Source: Rhizophagus sp. LPA8_4_AMF
Taxonomy: Eukaryota > Glomeromycota > Glomeromycetes > Glomerales > Glomeraceae
Direction of reading: 5' to 3'
Assembly (NCBI GenBank): GCA_021464525.1
Contig: JADRCO010000674.1
Span: 1 to 28,453, forward strand
Length of the DNA: 28,453 nt
In this document: piece after piece, positions 1 through 9,613 of the stretch
Layout of the letters: every line of letters starts with the position of its first letter
How positions within the stretch are numbered: position 1 is the first letter of the stretch
The notes under the pieces: model-generated
Databases searched by the model: none
Told to the model about the DNA's origin: nothing
The model's input: the letters and a program-made list of their open reading frames with translations, nothing else
Made by a program: the position numbers and the translations under genes

Positions 1-1103
1 GATATCCACGTAAAACTTCTGGTGCCATATAAGGTAATACTCCATAAATTCCTTCCTTTTTAGCTGATTGTTCTTCATTATTTACTGGTTGGCACATTCC
101 TAAATCGCTTATATATGCAAAATTATCTCTAAACAATATATTACCTGAATGAAAATCTTTATGAACTTTTCCAGCATTATGAATATTCAGAAGTCCATTT
201 GCAATGTCTCTTAGTTCAAAGATTTTTGAAGAAAAATCTGATTCTTTATTCAGATAGTAATTTCTCAAATTTCCATTCACACAATACTGTAAAACCATTA
301 TATAATCTTTGGTATTTGGATCTTGAGTTATTCCATAACATTGAATGACGTCATAGAGATAAATCTGAAGATGGGATTTAATCTAATAAGATATTAAAAG
401 GAGAAAGTTTTAATAAATACATAACAACAATTTTAAGTAAATAAATAAAATAAATGACATTTCTTTTTTAATCACCTCATTTAAAAATTCAGCACTTATA
501 CAAGATGAATTATTCAAACTTTTTAATGCAACTTTTATATTACTATCTCTTTTCCATTTTTGATCTTCAATATCCCAATATTGAATAAACCCTTCAGGCC
601 ATTCAGCTGAATAAATTTTACCAAATCCACCTCTGGTAATATAAGTAATATCTTTAAAATTTTCAAAAGGTATCCATTCAAGATATTTTTTATAGTACAC
701 AGCATTAAGTTGTGATTGTTGTATAAATTCATCAATATCTTTATTTCCACTAGTCCAATTTTTAAAGTTATCCTTAAATCTTTTAGCATTACAAGGTTGA
801 CACCAGTCTTCTCCCGTGCCAGGTTCATTACATTCTCCACATATTCCATATGCTTGTTTTCTTTTTTCTAAATCCTCCATATAAACTATTTTATCATCTG
901 CCTCTTCTGCTGATTCAGTAATTGAACCAATAGTAGGAATTGTAGCATGTAACTTTTAAAGTAAATAATTTAAAAAAAATATTAGTATTCAAATTAAAAA
1001 TTCAATAAATGTTACAATATTAATAATAAATGAATTTTTTTACCTGATATTTACTAGCACTAACACCTTTCCATAAATTTCTTTTATATTCATTAGAGTT
1101 CAT
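1..1103 (-). CDS. TKL-type protein kinase with N-terminal zinc ribbon (gene A, 3' end outside window)
   Basis: Predicted cytosolic Ser/Thr kinase of the tyrosine-kinase-like group; it runs off the left edge. Suggested exons on the minus strand are 1103-1044 (20 codons, starting MNSNEYKRN), 952-476 (159 codons) and 382-1. Both introns are GT-AG and phase 0, and the frame stays open across the joins. In order the protein shows a four-cysteine motif (CGEC then WCQPC), the segment FKNWTSGNKDIDEFIQ, the linker EWIPFENF, a glycine-rich loop (GGFGKIYSAEW), the ATP-binding lysine in VALKSL, the catalytic loop HKDFHSGN (HRD with R to K, Asp kept), DLG in place of DFG, and APE at the left edge. No disruption is visible, so it may be functional; substrate unknown. 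The C-terminal third lies outside the window. Gene B is a decayed tandem copy 2.8 kb upstream of it. Confidence 0.88.
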
Positions 1104-1401
1104 TTTTGATATTTCTAAATTAGATTGTATTTATGTAGATTAAAATTTAACCATCAAATTCAAAGATAAAGTTAACCATATAATAAAATGAAACGTAAAA
1201 ATTTTTTTTTTATTCATTTCTAATAAGCCCCTTGTGCAGCATGTGTAACATTCAAAATTTTGTACAAAAATTCTATATATAGAAATATGTTGATAAAAAT
1301 AATATTGTATACGGTACTTGTTACATGATCGACAAAAAAAGAAAAAGGAGTTTTCAATAAACAATCGGATTAATGAAAAACAAATAAAAAAAAAAATAAT
1401 T

Positions 1402-1611
1402 TCAGCCAATAATTTCTGAAGTTATGGGTAAACTATACATAATTCCAGGAGGACGCCCAAATATATAGAAAGAGGTAAGGTGACTTTCAAATTTTTTATC
1501 AATAGCTGCACGCAGGGGTTCTATAAGTTTAGTACGTAAAATTACCATTTTCAAAATCACGCAAATTAATTTTCTAACCTCATTATATGATTTGCCCATT
1601 TGTTTTATCAA
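1402..1611 (-). pseudogene. Coding-like ORF remnant, unknown family
   Basis: A 69-codon ORF whose composition (KLIEPLRAAIDKK, then SHLTSFY and GRPPG) and locally higher GC look more protein-like than the surrounding AT-rich DNA. I do not recognise the family. It has no convincing promoter or partner exons and lies between gene A and pseudogene B. It may be a transposon-gene remnant or a terminal exon. A weakly similar word (EITGRPP) can be read on the plus strand near 27497-27517. Confidence 0.25.
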
Positions 1612-2154
1612 TCAAACTTTGATGTAAAATTTTTTACACAGAAATGTATATATAGTATTAAATATTTTTCAAAATGAATATATAATAATACATTCAATAA
1701 ATATGTTGCATGGTTATAAAATATTATCATATTTTTCAAATCACATCTTTCCGACAATAGTAGTCATAATAATATTGCTTTTTCGTCTCCACATTAGATA
1801 GACAATATTACATGGTGAGTTAAAAGATTTTTACGTAAGAGATATATTTGCTGTTAATTAATTATCTCATAAAATGTATACAGTATATAATATATATAAT
1901 CAGCTAAATTAATATAAATACGCAAATTATATTAGAATTAAAGTTACTACTAATACCCTGGATAATTTAGCGATAAGTTAATTTGCAATTTTGCATAAAT
2001 GAAAAACCAATAACTAATCAATTTTCAATTTATTTTTATTAAACAAAAATATTACATACAAAACCATAAATAATAACTAGTATAAAAGACTAATTTAATA
2101 ACATAATTTATACTAAACTAAGTTCTTTGATTCTTATAAAGAGAAAAGAAAAAG
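1612..2154. other. Non-coding AT-rich spacer
   Basis: Between the ORF remnant and the end of pseudogene B. It holds homopolymer runs and short AT repeats only. I see no gene, RNA or clear element. Confidence 0.6.
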
Positions 2155-3702
2155 TCATTCAATATCATATACCGACATCTTCTTGATTAATTCATTTAAA
2201 TTTACAAAATAAATAAACAAATAAATAAAATATTACAAAATATAAAATAAAGAATATATCTTACCTGATTCATCTAATTGACAATCTAAGCATTCTGAAT
2301 TTATAAGTAAATTATTATAATATTAAAAACAACGTAAAAATTTATTAATCATATTGGTTACAAATAGAAATACTTACATAATGTTGTTTTAGTAGCATCT
2401 ATTAAAAAATAAAGTTATAAGTAATGTAAACCTTTTTTTTTTGGTTACCAAAGTAAGTTAAAATAAATTACCTGAATTTACTGGTTCTGGAAGAATTTTG
2501 AAATTTAAAAGTCTACTAGTATAGATTTCTTGTAGATGTATAAATGCTAATGGATCTTTTTTCACTTGTTCTGTTTAATTTGATTTTATCATCATATTCA
2601 TCACATTCCATTTCCTTAAGTTTTTGTATAATTCTTTAACAGTTGGTCTATTTCCTGCTTTATATCCCAGCATTTAGTGATCAAACCTGCAAGTAATTTT
2701 GGTGTATATGTAAAAATATTTGGTCTAAGTCCTTTACAAATTTTAGTAACTAAAGCATGATTATGAGGAACATTGCTATAAGGAGTTTCTTCAGATACAT
2801 ATTCATTCATAATTATTCCAAATGAATAAATATCAGATGCTTTTTATATTGATATCCACGTAAAACTTCTGGTGCCATATAAGGTAATACTCCATAAATT
2901 CCTTCTTTTTTAATTGATTGTTCTTCATTATTTGCTGGTTGACACATTCCTAAATCACTAATATATGGCACTTCGCTAATAGGACATAATATATTACCTG
3001 AATGAAAATCTTTATGAATTTTTCCAACATTATGAATATCTAGAAGTCCACTTGCAATTCGAACTTAATTTAGAATAATTCAATTTATTAATTAGATAAT
3101 AATTTCTCAAATTTCCATTTTCACAATATTTTAATACCATTATATAATCCTTGGTATTTGGATCTAGAATTATTCAATAACATTGAATAGCATCCCAAAG
3201 ATAAATCTGAAGATGAGTTTTAATCTGAAAAATATTGAAAAGGAAGAAATCTTAATATATCTATAAATAAAAACTCAGATAATTATATTCTTATTTTAAT
3301 TCCTCATTTAAAAATTCAATACTTATACAAGGTGAATTGTCCAAACTATTAATGCAACTTTATATTATTAACCCTTTCCCGTTTTTGATTTTCAATATCC
3401 CAACATTCAATATATCCTTCAGGCCATTCAGCTGAATAAATTTTACCAAATCCAACTCTGGTAATATAAGTAATATCTTTAAAATTTTCAAAAGGTATCC
3501 TTTCAAGATATTTTTTATACACAGCATTAAGTTGTGATTGTTGTAAAAATTCATCAATATCTTTATTTCCACTAGTCCAATTTTTAAAGTTATCCTTAAA
3601 TCTTTTAGCATTGTAAGGTTGACACCATTTTCCTCCTGTTACAGGTTCATCATATTCTCCACATATTTCATAAACTTGTTTTCTTTTTTCTAAACCTTTC
3701 AT
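2155..3702 (-). pseudogene. Decayed tandem copy of gene A (zinc-ribbon TKL kinase pseudogene B)
   Basis: Nearly identical in long stretches to gene A: 3702-3300 matches A at 880-470, and 3236-2851 matches A at 386-1. It carries many lesions. One base is missing in the lysine-codon run near 3360 and another near 3348. A TGA replaces GGA at 3174-3176. The part before the catalytic loop (about 3060-3095) is 11 nt shorter than in A. Single-base losses are inferred near 2846 (before ASDIYSFG) and near 2660 (after CWD). Two of four zinc-ribbon cysteines are Tyr (CGEY, WCQPY) and the Gly loop reads RVGFG. Readable remains include HKDFHSGN, DLGMC, APE, a tail ending PEPVNS, then mini-exons and LNELIKKMSVYDIE with stop at 2155-2157. 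The last exon has no AG acceptor. The 5' exons of A are absent. Non-functional with high confidence. Confidence 0.9.
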
Positions 3703-4303
3703 GATACATTTTCTTTTTTTTTAGTTTAATTCAGAAAATCTGACAGGCAATTTTCAAAAATTATAAAAAATAAGTTTATCACTTAGCAAAAAAACACCCA
3801 TAATCAAATTGTAGCCGTATTTTTAGCTGCCCTGCAAGTTTACTTAAGGGCCAAAAGGGTGTTTAGAATGTCTTGACTTTATATATGAAAAACTAAAATA
3901 TTCGTTTTTTGCCGATATTCCCAAAAATGATTAGATTAATTTTAACGAAAAAAATGTTTTTTGTTCAAATCCACCTTTTGATACAATAAGTAAACTCGAA
4001 GAGCGGGCAAGAATTCGCATATTACACAACTTTTTAAAGCTTTAATATATTGAGAGATTTTTTTTTGCAAATTTTGCTGCGCCACAGTTGGTCGCCTGCG
4101 CCACCTACCTGGCACACAATTAAACGTAATGATATTCCATATTATTACTAATTTAGGAATATGCACATTATAGATTAGTGAAACAAACCCGGAGTTAATA
4201 ACCGTAAACATTAAAATGTTGTACGTCTAACCTAAAAAAAAAAAAATTTTTTTACTTTTTTAAATTTAAAAATTTGCATTTTAATCTTTTCTTCTAAGTT
4301 ATT
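3703..4303. other. Spacer with coding-like relic and promoter side of kinase C
   Basis: Divergent spacer between pseudogene B (minus) and kinase C (plus). A minus-strand ORF at 3942-4211 contains a higher-GC patch (Pro/Arg-rich RWRRRPTVAQQ) that may be a small relic, but I cannot assign it. The words gggccaaaa and agggtgttta near 3850-3866 resemble the start of the repeat-like stretch at 7744. Confidence 0.4.
4234..4253 (+). promoter_or_regulatory. Poly(dA:dT) tract upstream of kinase C
   Basis: Thirteen A followed directly by seven T, about 50 bp before the ATG of kinase C. The paralogue D has a 12T/12A tract at a similar distance. Such tracts disfavour nucleosomes and are common in fungal promoters; the role here is inferred. 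Confidence 0.4.
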
Positions 4304-6611
4304 ATGTCAGCCGTTTACACTGTTCTTAAAAAAGCATATGCATTAGCTAATGATGACATGAACGTAGATGAAAATTATGAATTTGTGAAAAAATTTATTC
4401 TTAATGATGAATCTCTAACAAAAAATGAAAAATTAGAAGCAAAAGAATTATTAAAAAAAGAATATGATTATGCTAAAATTCTTCACAATGAGGGAAAAAG
4501 AAGAGTTTGTAAGAATTGTCAACAAAAATGTTTAGCAACACTATATTGTGAATATTGTATTAGAAGTTATTTAAAATCAAAATTTTCAAATTGGACATCT
4601 GAAAATAATGATATTAATAATCTAATTCAGGAATGCCAAATGGAATCACGTGCTCCAGATAGTATAATTGAATGGATTCCGTATAATAATTTACAGGATG
4701 TTAAGTATCTAACTGAAGGTGGATGTTCTGAACTTTATACAGCAGTTTGGATTGATGGTCAATATTACGAATGGGATTCCACAGAACAACAATTAAAAAG
4801 ATATGGACCCATGAAAATAATACTTAAAAAGTTAGTAAATATTGAAAAGGCTAATAGAAGCTGGTTTGACGAGGTATGTAATCTAAATGTGTTTTAAAAA
4901 TCAAATCAATATTTAAATTATAATACTTTTTATATTTTTTAGGCCAAATCTCACCTAAATATAAGTAATAAATGGCCAAATATAGTAAAATGTTATGGGT
5001 TGACTCGATACCCACCAGATGGAAGTTATATGCTTGTAATGATAAAATTAGAAAGAAGTTTAAGAGAATATTTAAAAGAGAATCATAGTCGGCTTACATG
5101 GAAAGAAAGAATTAAAATTGTATATAATGTAATTAATGCGCTTCATTGTATTCACGAAGAAGATGCAGTTCATAGGGATTTGCATTCAGGAAATATATTA
5201 TATAATCGATTTTCTGATTATTGGCTTATTAGTGATCTTGGATTTTGTGGACCTGTTGACAAGCCATTAGAAAGTATATATGGAAACCTTCCTTATATAG
5301 CACCAGAAGCTATTATTGGAAAAGAATATACTAAAGCCTCTGATATATATAGTATTGGTATGATAATGTGGGAAATTTCATCTGGAGAATCACCTTTTGC
5401 GAATTATGAAAGTGATTATGACCTTGCAATGGATATTATTAATGGTAAAAGACCTAAGATTATACCAGGTACTCCTTTAAAATATAGAGAATTAATGGAA
5501 CAATGTTGGGATGCTGATCTAACAAAAAGACCTGATATTGAAATGTTATCAAATATGATTGATGACATTGATAAAATATATTGCCCAAATATGTCAAATA
5601 ATAAAACAAATATTTTTAGAAAATTCTTAAAAAAATATAAAAAAACTAATAAATTAAACAGAATTAGTAATCCGGAAATAATGAGTTATCATTATACAAG
5701 TAGTAAATTATCTACAAGTAAAATTCATCAATTTGATAATTTAACTGCTGAACCAAGAAATGCAACTGAAGGTATTTGGTAATTTGACTATAAAATATTG
5801 TTAAGATTTAAATTAATCCTTTGTTATTTTTTTTTAAAAAAAAAAAAATATATAGAAGAGCAAGAAGGTAAATATATACCCTTATATTATAAATGATTTT
5901 TTTTAAAAAAAAATATTTTTTAACAATTTCTAACTTGTTTTTAAAAAGCTTTTCATAGTAAACCTTATAGTTTTAGTATTCCTGAAAATAGTAAGTATTT
6001 TCCCATTTATGATATTATCATTACTTATATATAATCCTAAATTCAACTTACTTTTTAGTCGATGATTTCAATGATCAAAATAATAACAATACATCAAAAT
6101 CAAATAGTATTTTTAAGGGTAAATATTGGTCATCTAAATTTCAATTAAACCCGCAGAAATGTATTAATTTTATATTGAAAATATAGGAAATAGTAAAGCA
6201 CTGTCTAAAATACTTCAAAAACTACATATAGGATCAAGCAATAGTAAGTAATTAACGCAGATACTGTATATAATTATTTTTTGTTTAAGTAAATAACCTT
6301 CAACTAATGTAATTATACCATTAGATAATCAAAATAATTATGAAAGAAGAAATATAAATCAACAAGTAAAGAATCAAGATGTTGATGGTGTGTAAATTTA
6401 GCAGTAACATAATAAATACTTCGTTATTATATACTTATATTTATTTATTTATTTTTTTTAGATAATGATGAAATTTATAATACTTCAAATCTCCATCCGG
6501 AAGAACAAGAAGAATTTGAAATTCCTAATGGTAATTAAATTTATTACTATAAAATAATTTCAAAAATTAATTCTAAATACTAATCTTTAATTATTTTTAG
6601 ACGGGTTTTAA
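4304..6611 (+). CDS. TKL-type protein kinase with N-terminal CxxC/CxxC module and mini-exon tail (gene C, nine exons)
   Basis: Suggested exons: 4304-4873, 4943-5771, 5856-5867, 5949-5990, 6059-6118, 6187-6243, 6325-6387, 6462-6530, 6601-6611. All introns are GT-AG; the first is phase 0 and the rest phase 1, giving 570 aa ending NGF-like at TAA 6609-6611. Residues 69-85 hold a four-Cys motif (CKNC, YCEYC), followed by FSNWTSENNDINNLIQ and EWIPYNN. The kinase domain runs from about 125 to 380: a degenerate Gly loop (EGGCSELYTAVW), Lys in IILKKL (about 165), HRDLHSGN (267-274), DLGF (288-291), APE (310-312), a Trp-Glu-Ile segment of subdomain IX, and CWDADLTKRP. The Ser/Asn-rich tail is built of short symmetric exons. 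The Gly loop keeps only part of GxGxxG, so activity could be reduced. Paralogous to D. Confidence 0.88.
5856..5867 (+). other. 12-nt symmetric microexon of kinase C
   Basis: The exon AAGAGCAAGAAG lies between TATATAG and GTAAAT. Splicing joins phase 1 to phase 1 and adds Glu-Glu-Gln-Glu to the tail. The identical 12 bases, also bounded by AG and GTAAG, occur in paralogue D at 9823-9834. Confidence 0.75.
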
Positions 6612-7155
6612 ATTATTTTTACTATGAATTATAATATTTATTACGACGTTATTTATATCAATTTTTTATAATTTTATTTAGATTTATTTAAACACTAACT
6701 CGTCAGTTATTCTTAGTTTGTAATTTAAGTAAAACAAATTTCTCATATTTTATATATAATTTGTTCATATCCAAATATTCTTTATAGTTATGTAACTCAT
6801 AACAAAATTTGCAAACAACTTGATATCTGTCATGTGAAGAAAGAACACGAACAAAAAGGACAAAAAAAACTCAGAACAATTCTTTCCGTTCCAAACAATC
6901 ACAGCATTCTCAATCATACGTGTCATGATATAAACGTTCTCTTCAAAATCGTAGAATTCAACGAAAAATAAGACATGCAAGTGCGATAAATTTGTATACA
7001 TTGAATTATTATATACAGTTTCCAAGACAAAACACAAACAACAATCCATTTGCAAACCAAATATATGAGTTTCAATTTTGTTTGATACTCATTCCGAAAT
7101 TTTTCTGTCCACTAAACTAAAACTAATTCTTTGCTTAACGTAAGGGATCACAATC
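6612..7155. other. 3' flank of kinase C, no gene seen
   Basis: AT-rich DNA following the stop of kinase C. A minus-strand ORF at 6765-7055 reads as Phe-rich low-complexity protein and looks fortuitous. Confidence 0.55.
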
Positions 7156-7260
7156 AATTTGACCAGAATTATCATAATTTCGGCCAGAGTCTGTACATGT
7201 CATGTGATTGTTATTTTTTAATTATAATGTTGGCCAAAAGTTATAATTCTGGCCTAAATT
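7156..7260. repeat. Inverted repeat / MITE-like sequence
   Basis: Left arm 7156-7189 (AATTTGACCAGAATTAT, then TTTCGGCCAGAG) and right arm 7226-7260 (reverse complement AATTTAGGCCAGAATTAT) form an imperfect inverted repeat. The words CCAGAATTAT and GGCC also occur inside the TA-flanked element at 18346-18480, so the two may be related. No target duplication was identified. Confidence 0.5.
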
Positions 7261-8400
7261 ATACGTATTTTTGTTTCTTATTTTTACTACGAAGAATTGA
7301 ATTGGAGTGAAAATATAATTATTAATGAAGATAACGTAAGTATGCATAAGCATAATCTAAACCGATTTTTACATTTAAAGAATAATATGTTAAAAATATT
7401 TTGTTAAATAACGTTTGTACTGCGTAATATTTTAATATTATGCATTAATTATTATTGACCAAGAGTCAAGTGTCATTTTTATATTTTTTTTTTTGTTACT
7501 ATTTGAAGTATTAATATTAAGATGATTAAATTATTTTATTGAAATTTTATTAGTAAATTATACACATAATGGCATGTTAATGAGATAAATTAATAATGCT
7601 TCCTAAACATAAATTATTTAACAGCAACTTGGAAAATATGTCCTAGAAGAAATGAAGCGTAAAAGTCTGCTTAAAAAACAGATCCAGGATTATTAAATAA
7701 TGTTGGAAATTCAATTTTAATATTTTATTGAAATTAATGACTAGGGTGTTTGGAATGGGCGGGTACAGAAATTGGGTGTAATTTTCATGATTTTTCGCAA
7801 ATTGCGATCAGTTGATTGATATTTATGCAATTTCAGCCAATCAAAATTGACATATATAGTAGAATCATAGCGTGTAAAGCGCGATATAAAGCGATGATCA
7901 TAATTTTGGCAGAAATTTCAAGAATTAATGTAAATCGTCCAGCCATCCTATGACTTTTTTTATAACCCATATTTAAAAGAAAAGTCACTTAATAATCTCA
8001 AACAACATTTTTTGGTTAAAAAATGTTCGCTCAATTTTAAGTCATTAGAGAAAATGAATAATGATATTATAGTTCTAAAAATCGTAAAACTACCTTGAAA
8101 ATTTCTAATAATGTACTGGGAAATGGGAATAATTATATTAGGAAACATAAAGAACATAGAGTTAAAATATTGCACATCACAGAATATTGATTCAAAACTA
8201 TAGTTACAAAAAGAAATTCTTTAAAAAAATTAGCTTTATAATTCGATAAATCGTTTGTGATTATCCGAAATCACATGTAACCGGCATTTGTAACCGGTAA
8301 ATAAATCCGGCTATCATTTTTCGGTGGCGGCGGCCTATGAAAATCGCAGATATTTATCATCGTAAAAAACTAGCCAAAATCATGATAAAATCGGGATCAA
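7261..8400. other. Non-coding stretch with possible diverged repeat
   Basis: AT-rich, with more GC-balanced patches at 7741-7870 and 8275-8345 (TAACCGG words, GGTGGCGGCGGCC). A weak inverted similarity links the left side (GAATGGGCGGG, then TTTCATGATTTTTCGC) to the reverse complement near 8375-8410 (GAATGGGTTGATCCCG, then ATCATGATTTTGGC). It may be an old transposon relic. No gene is supported. Confidence 0.35.
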
Positions 8401-8717
8401 CCCATTCTTGATATACCTTCTAATAATGACATTCCAAAGTATCCAGTAGAAAAATATTTGTTGAAATTATTATCTTATTTGAAAAAAATTTTTCTGATGG
8501 ATAGTGAGACTGGAGAAAACGTCTTATGAATCATGAATTAGAATTTGGACATCTACGATTTAAAAATTTTTGTAAACATGTTTTTGGCAATAATGTATTA
8601 TTAAGTATTTATTTATAACAAGTTATTTACGGATATTTTGGATATTTTTTAAAAAAAGAAGGAATTCCACAATCATTAATGCATTTTATAAAATATTCAA
8701 CGTCTGTTAGTTCATAA
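8401..8717 (+). pseudogene. Coding-like relic, unknown protein, frame broken
   Basis: Three consecutive stretches read like protein on the plus strand. Frame one, 8401-8529, includes DIPKYPVEKYLLKLL and DSETGENVL. After a one-base overlap at 8526, a second frame reads MNHELEFGHLRFKNFCKHVFG. The third, at 8619-8717, reads YGYFGYFLKKEGIPQSLMH. The density of charged and aromatic residues and the lack of homopolymer codons suggest a decayed gene, possibly with an intron between 8600 and 8620. I do not recognise the family. It could also be exons of a live gene with unusual boundaries. Confidence 0.35.
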
Positions 8718-9013
8718 ATAAAATCTACTTTTTTAAAAAAAAAAAATTATATACATCTGTGGCTTTCTACGTACTGTAGATAAATCATAATCAGGATTAC
8801 AATAATAATAAACAATAAATATTTTACATATCATTAATGTCTACAGTTTTCTTCATAACTTAATATAATTATATTATTTATTAAAGTTAATATTTGAATG
8901 ATAAATAATTACAATAATTACTCATTGTAAAATTCCATTATATATCAAATTAACTAAATTAACTAAATTACTAGTAAAAGAAAACGGTAACTTTATTGAA
9001 GCATATTCTGCAC
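8718..9013. other. Non-coding AT-rich spacer
   Basis: Homopolymer-rich DNA with a short direct repeat (ttaactaaattaactaaatta, near 8951). No gene seen. Confidence 0.55.
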
Positions 9014-9373
9014 GATAATATTAGTGTTCCGAAGGGGTCGAGTCGGGTCGGGTTTTGAGGTGTATTCGAACTCGACCCGAGCGTAAAAGTAATGACCCGG
9101 ATTCGACTTGACCTAATTATAGTCTGACTCGGATAACCCGGGTTCGACCCGTCAAGTTGTATTTAATATAAAAAAATTGAATTTTTAGTTAAAAATATAA
9201 TAAAAACATTCGGGTCGCCGGGTCAAAGTAAAGGTATAACCCGACTCGACGAGTCGGGTCGAGTTCATGCGGGTTACGGGTCATCAAATCGTGCGACCCC
9301 AACCCGACCCCTAAATACGAGTCGGGTCAATAACCCGGGTTTGACCCGACCCTTTCGGAACACTAGATAATAT
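9014..9373. mobile_element. hAT-like MITE (344 bp, 9022-9365) with 8-bp target duplication
   Basis: The element begins TAGTGTTCCGAAGGGGTCG at 9022 and ends with the near-perfect inverse at 9365 (CGACCCTTTCGGAACACTA). It is bounded by identical 8-bp direct repeats GATAATAT at 9014-9021 and 9366-9373. A TAG-type terminal inverted repeat with an 8-bp target duplication is the signature of hAT-superfamily transposition. There is no ORF, so it is non-autonomous. The interior is locally GC-rich and made largely of GGGTCG/CGACCC words in both orientations, so the single strand could fold extensively. It lies in the 3' flank of kinase D. Confidence 0.85.
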
Positions 9374-9458
9374 AGATATTGTACGGTGCTGTATTTATAT
9401 TAGTAACGTCACTTCGTGACGTAATCAATATAAATACAAACACCGTACATTATCTATA
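9371..9458. repeat. 88-bp hairpin (near-perfect inverted repeat)
   Basis: Arms of about 42 nt around a 3-nt loop: the left arm includes TGTACGGTG, TGTATTTATATT and ACGTCAC, then TTC, then the reverse complement with a few mismatches and one extra base. It starts within the right target duplication of the adjacent MITE. It could be a small foldback element or MITE, a transcription-terminating structure, or a small-RNA precursor. The sequence shows only the foldback. Confidence 0.8.
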
Positions 9459-9479
9459 AAATGTAGATTAATCACTTAC

Positions 9480-9613
9480 TATATCACAATCCTGTATGTA
9501 CTTTAAGCAATTTCCTATATTTTCACATATAAAATTAATGTATATTATAATTTTTATAAATGAAATTTTGATTGACTAATATTACCTTTAAAATTCTTTT
9601 GTTCTATGATGTA
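9480..9613 (-). pseudogene. Eroded tail exons of kinase D
   Basis: Below the stop of D at 9614 the sequence still follows the intron-exon pattern of paralogue C. The rest of the exon matching C 6059-6118 ends at a GTAATA-type donor. Positions 9514-9480 then match C exon 6187-6243 (AATATAG acceptor, GAAAT, ACAGGAT, GTAAGT donor) but are 22 nt shorter. Similarity ends near 9460, where the hairpin begins. Confidence 0.6.

Noticed and set aside
1..1103. Gene A called inactive because of HKD and DLG
   Set aside because: The catalytic Asp and Asn and the DLG aspartate are present, and DLG recurs in other apparently intact kinases in the window, so inactivity is not supported.
1140..1409. Phe-rich minus-strand ORF
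   Set aside because: Low-complexity translation of A-rich DNA; no coding signature.
3955..3980. tRNA B-box-like word (gttcaaatcc)
   Set aside because: No A box, cloverleaf or acceptor pairing upstream; chance match.
6765..7055. 96-codon minus-strand ORF downstream of kinase C
   Set aside because: Phe/Ile/Asn-rich composition, no motif, no splice or promoter context.
9022..9365. Telomere- or satellite-like GGGTCG array
   Set aside because: The words occur in both orientations between clear terminal inverted repeats and an 8-bp target duplication, which fits a MITE better.
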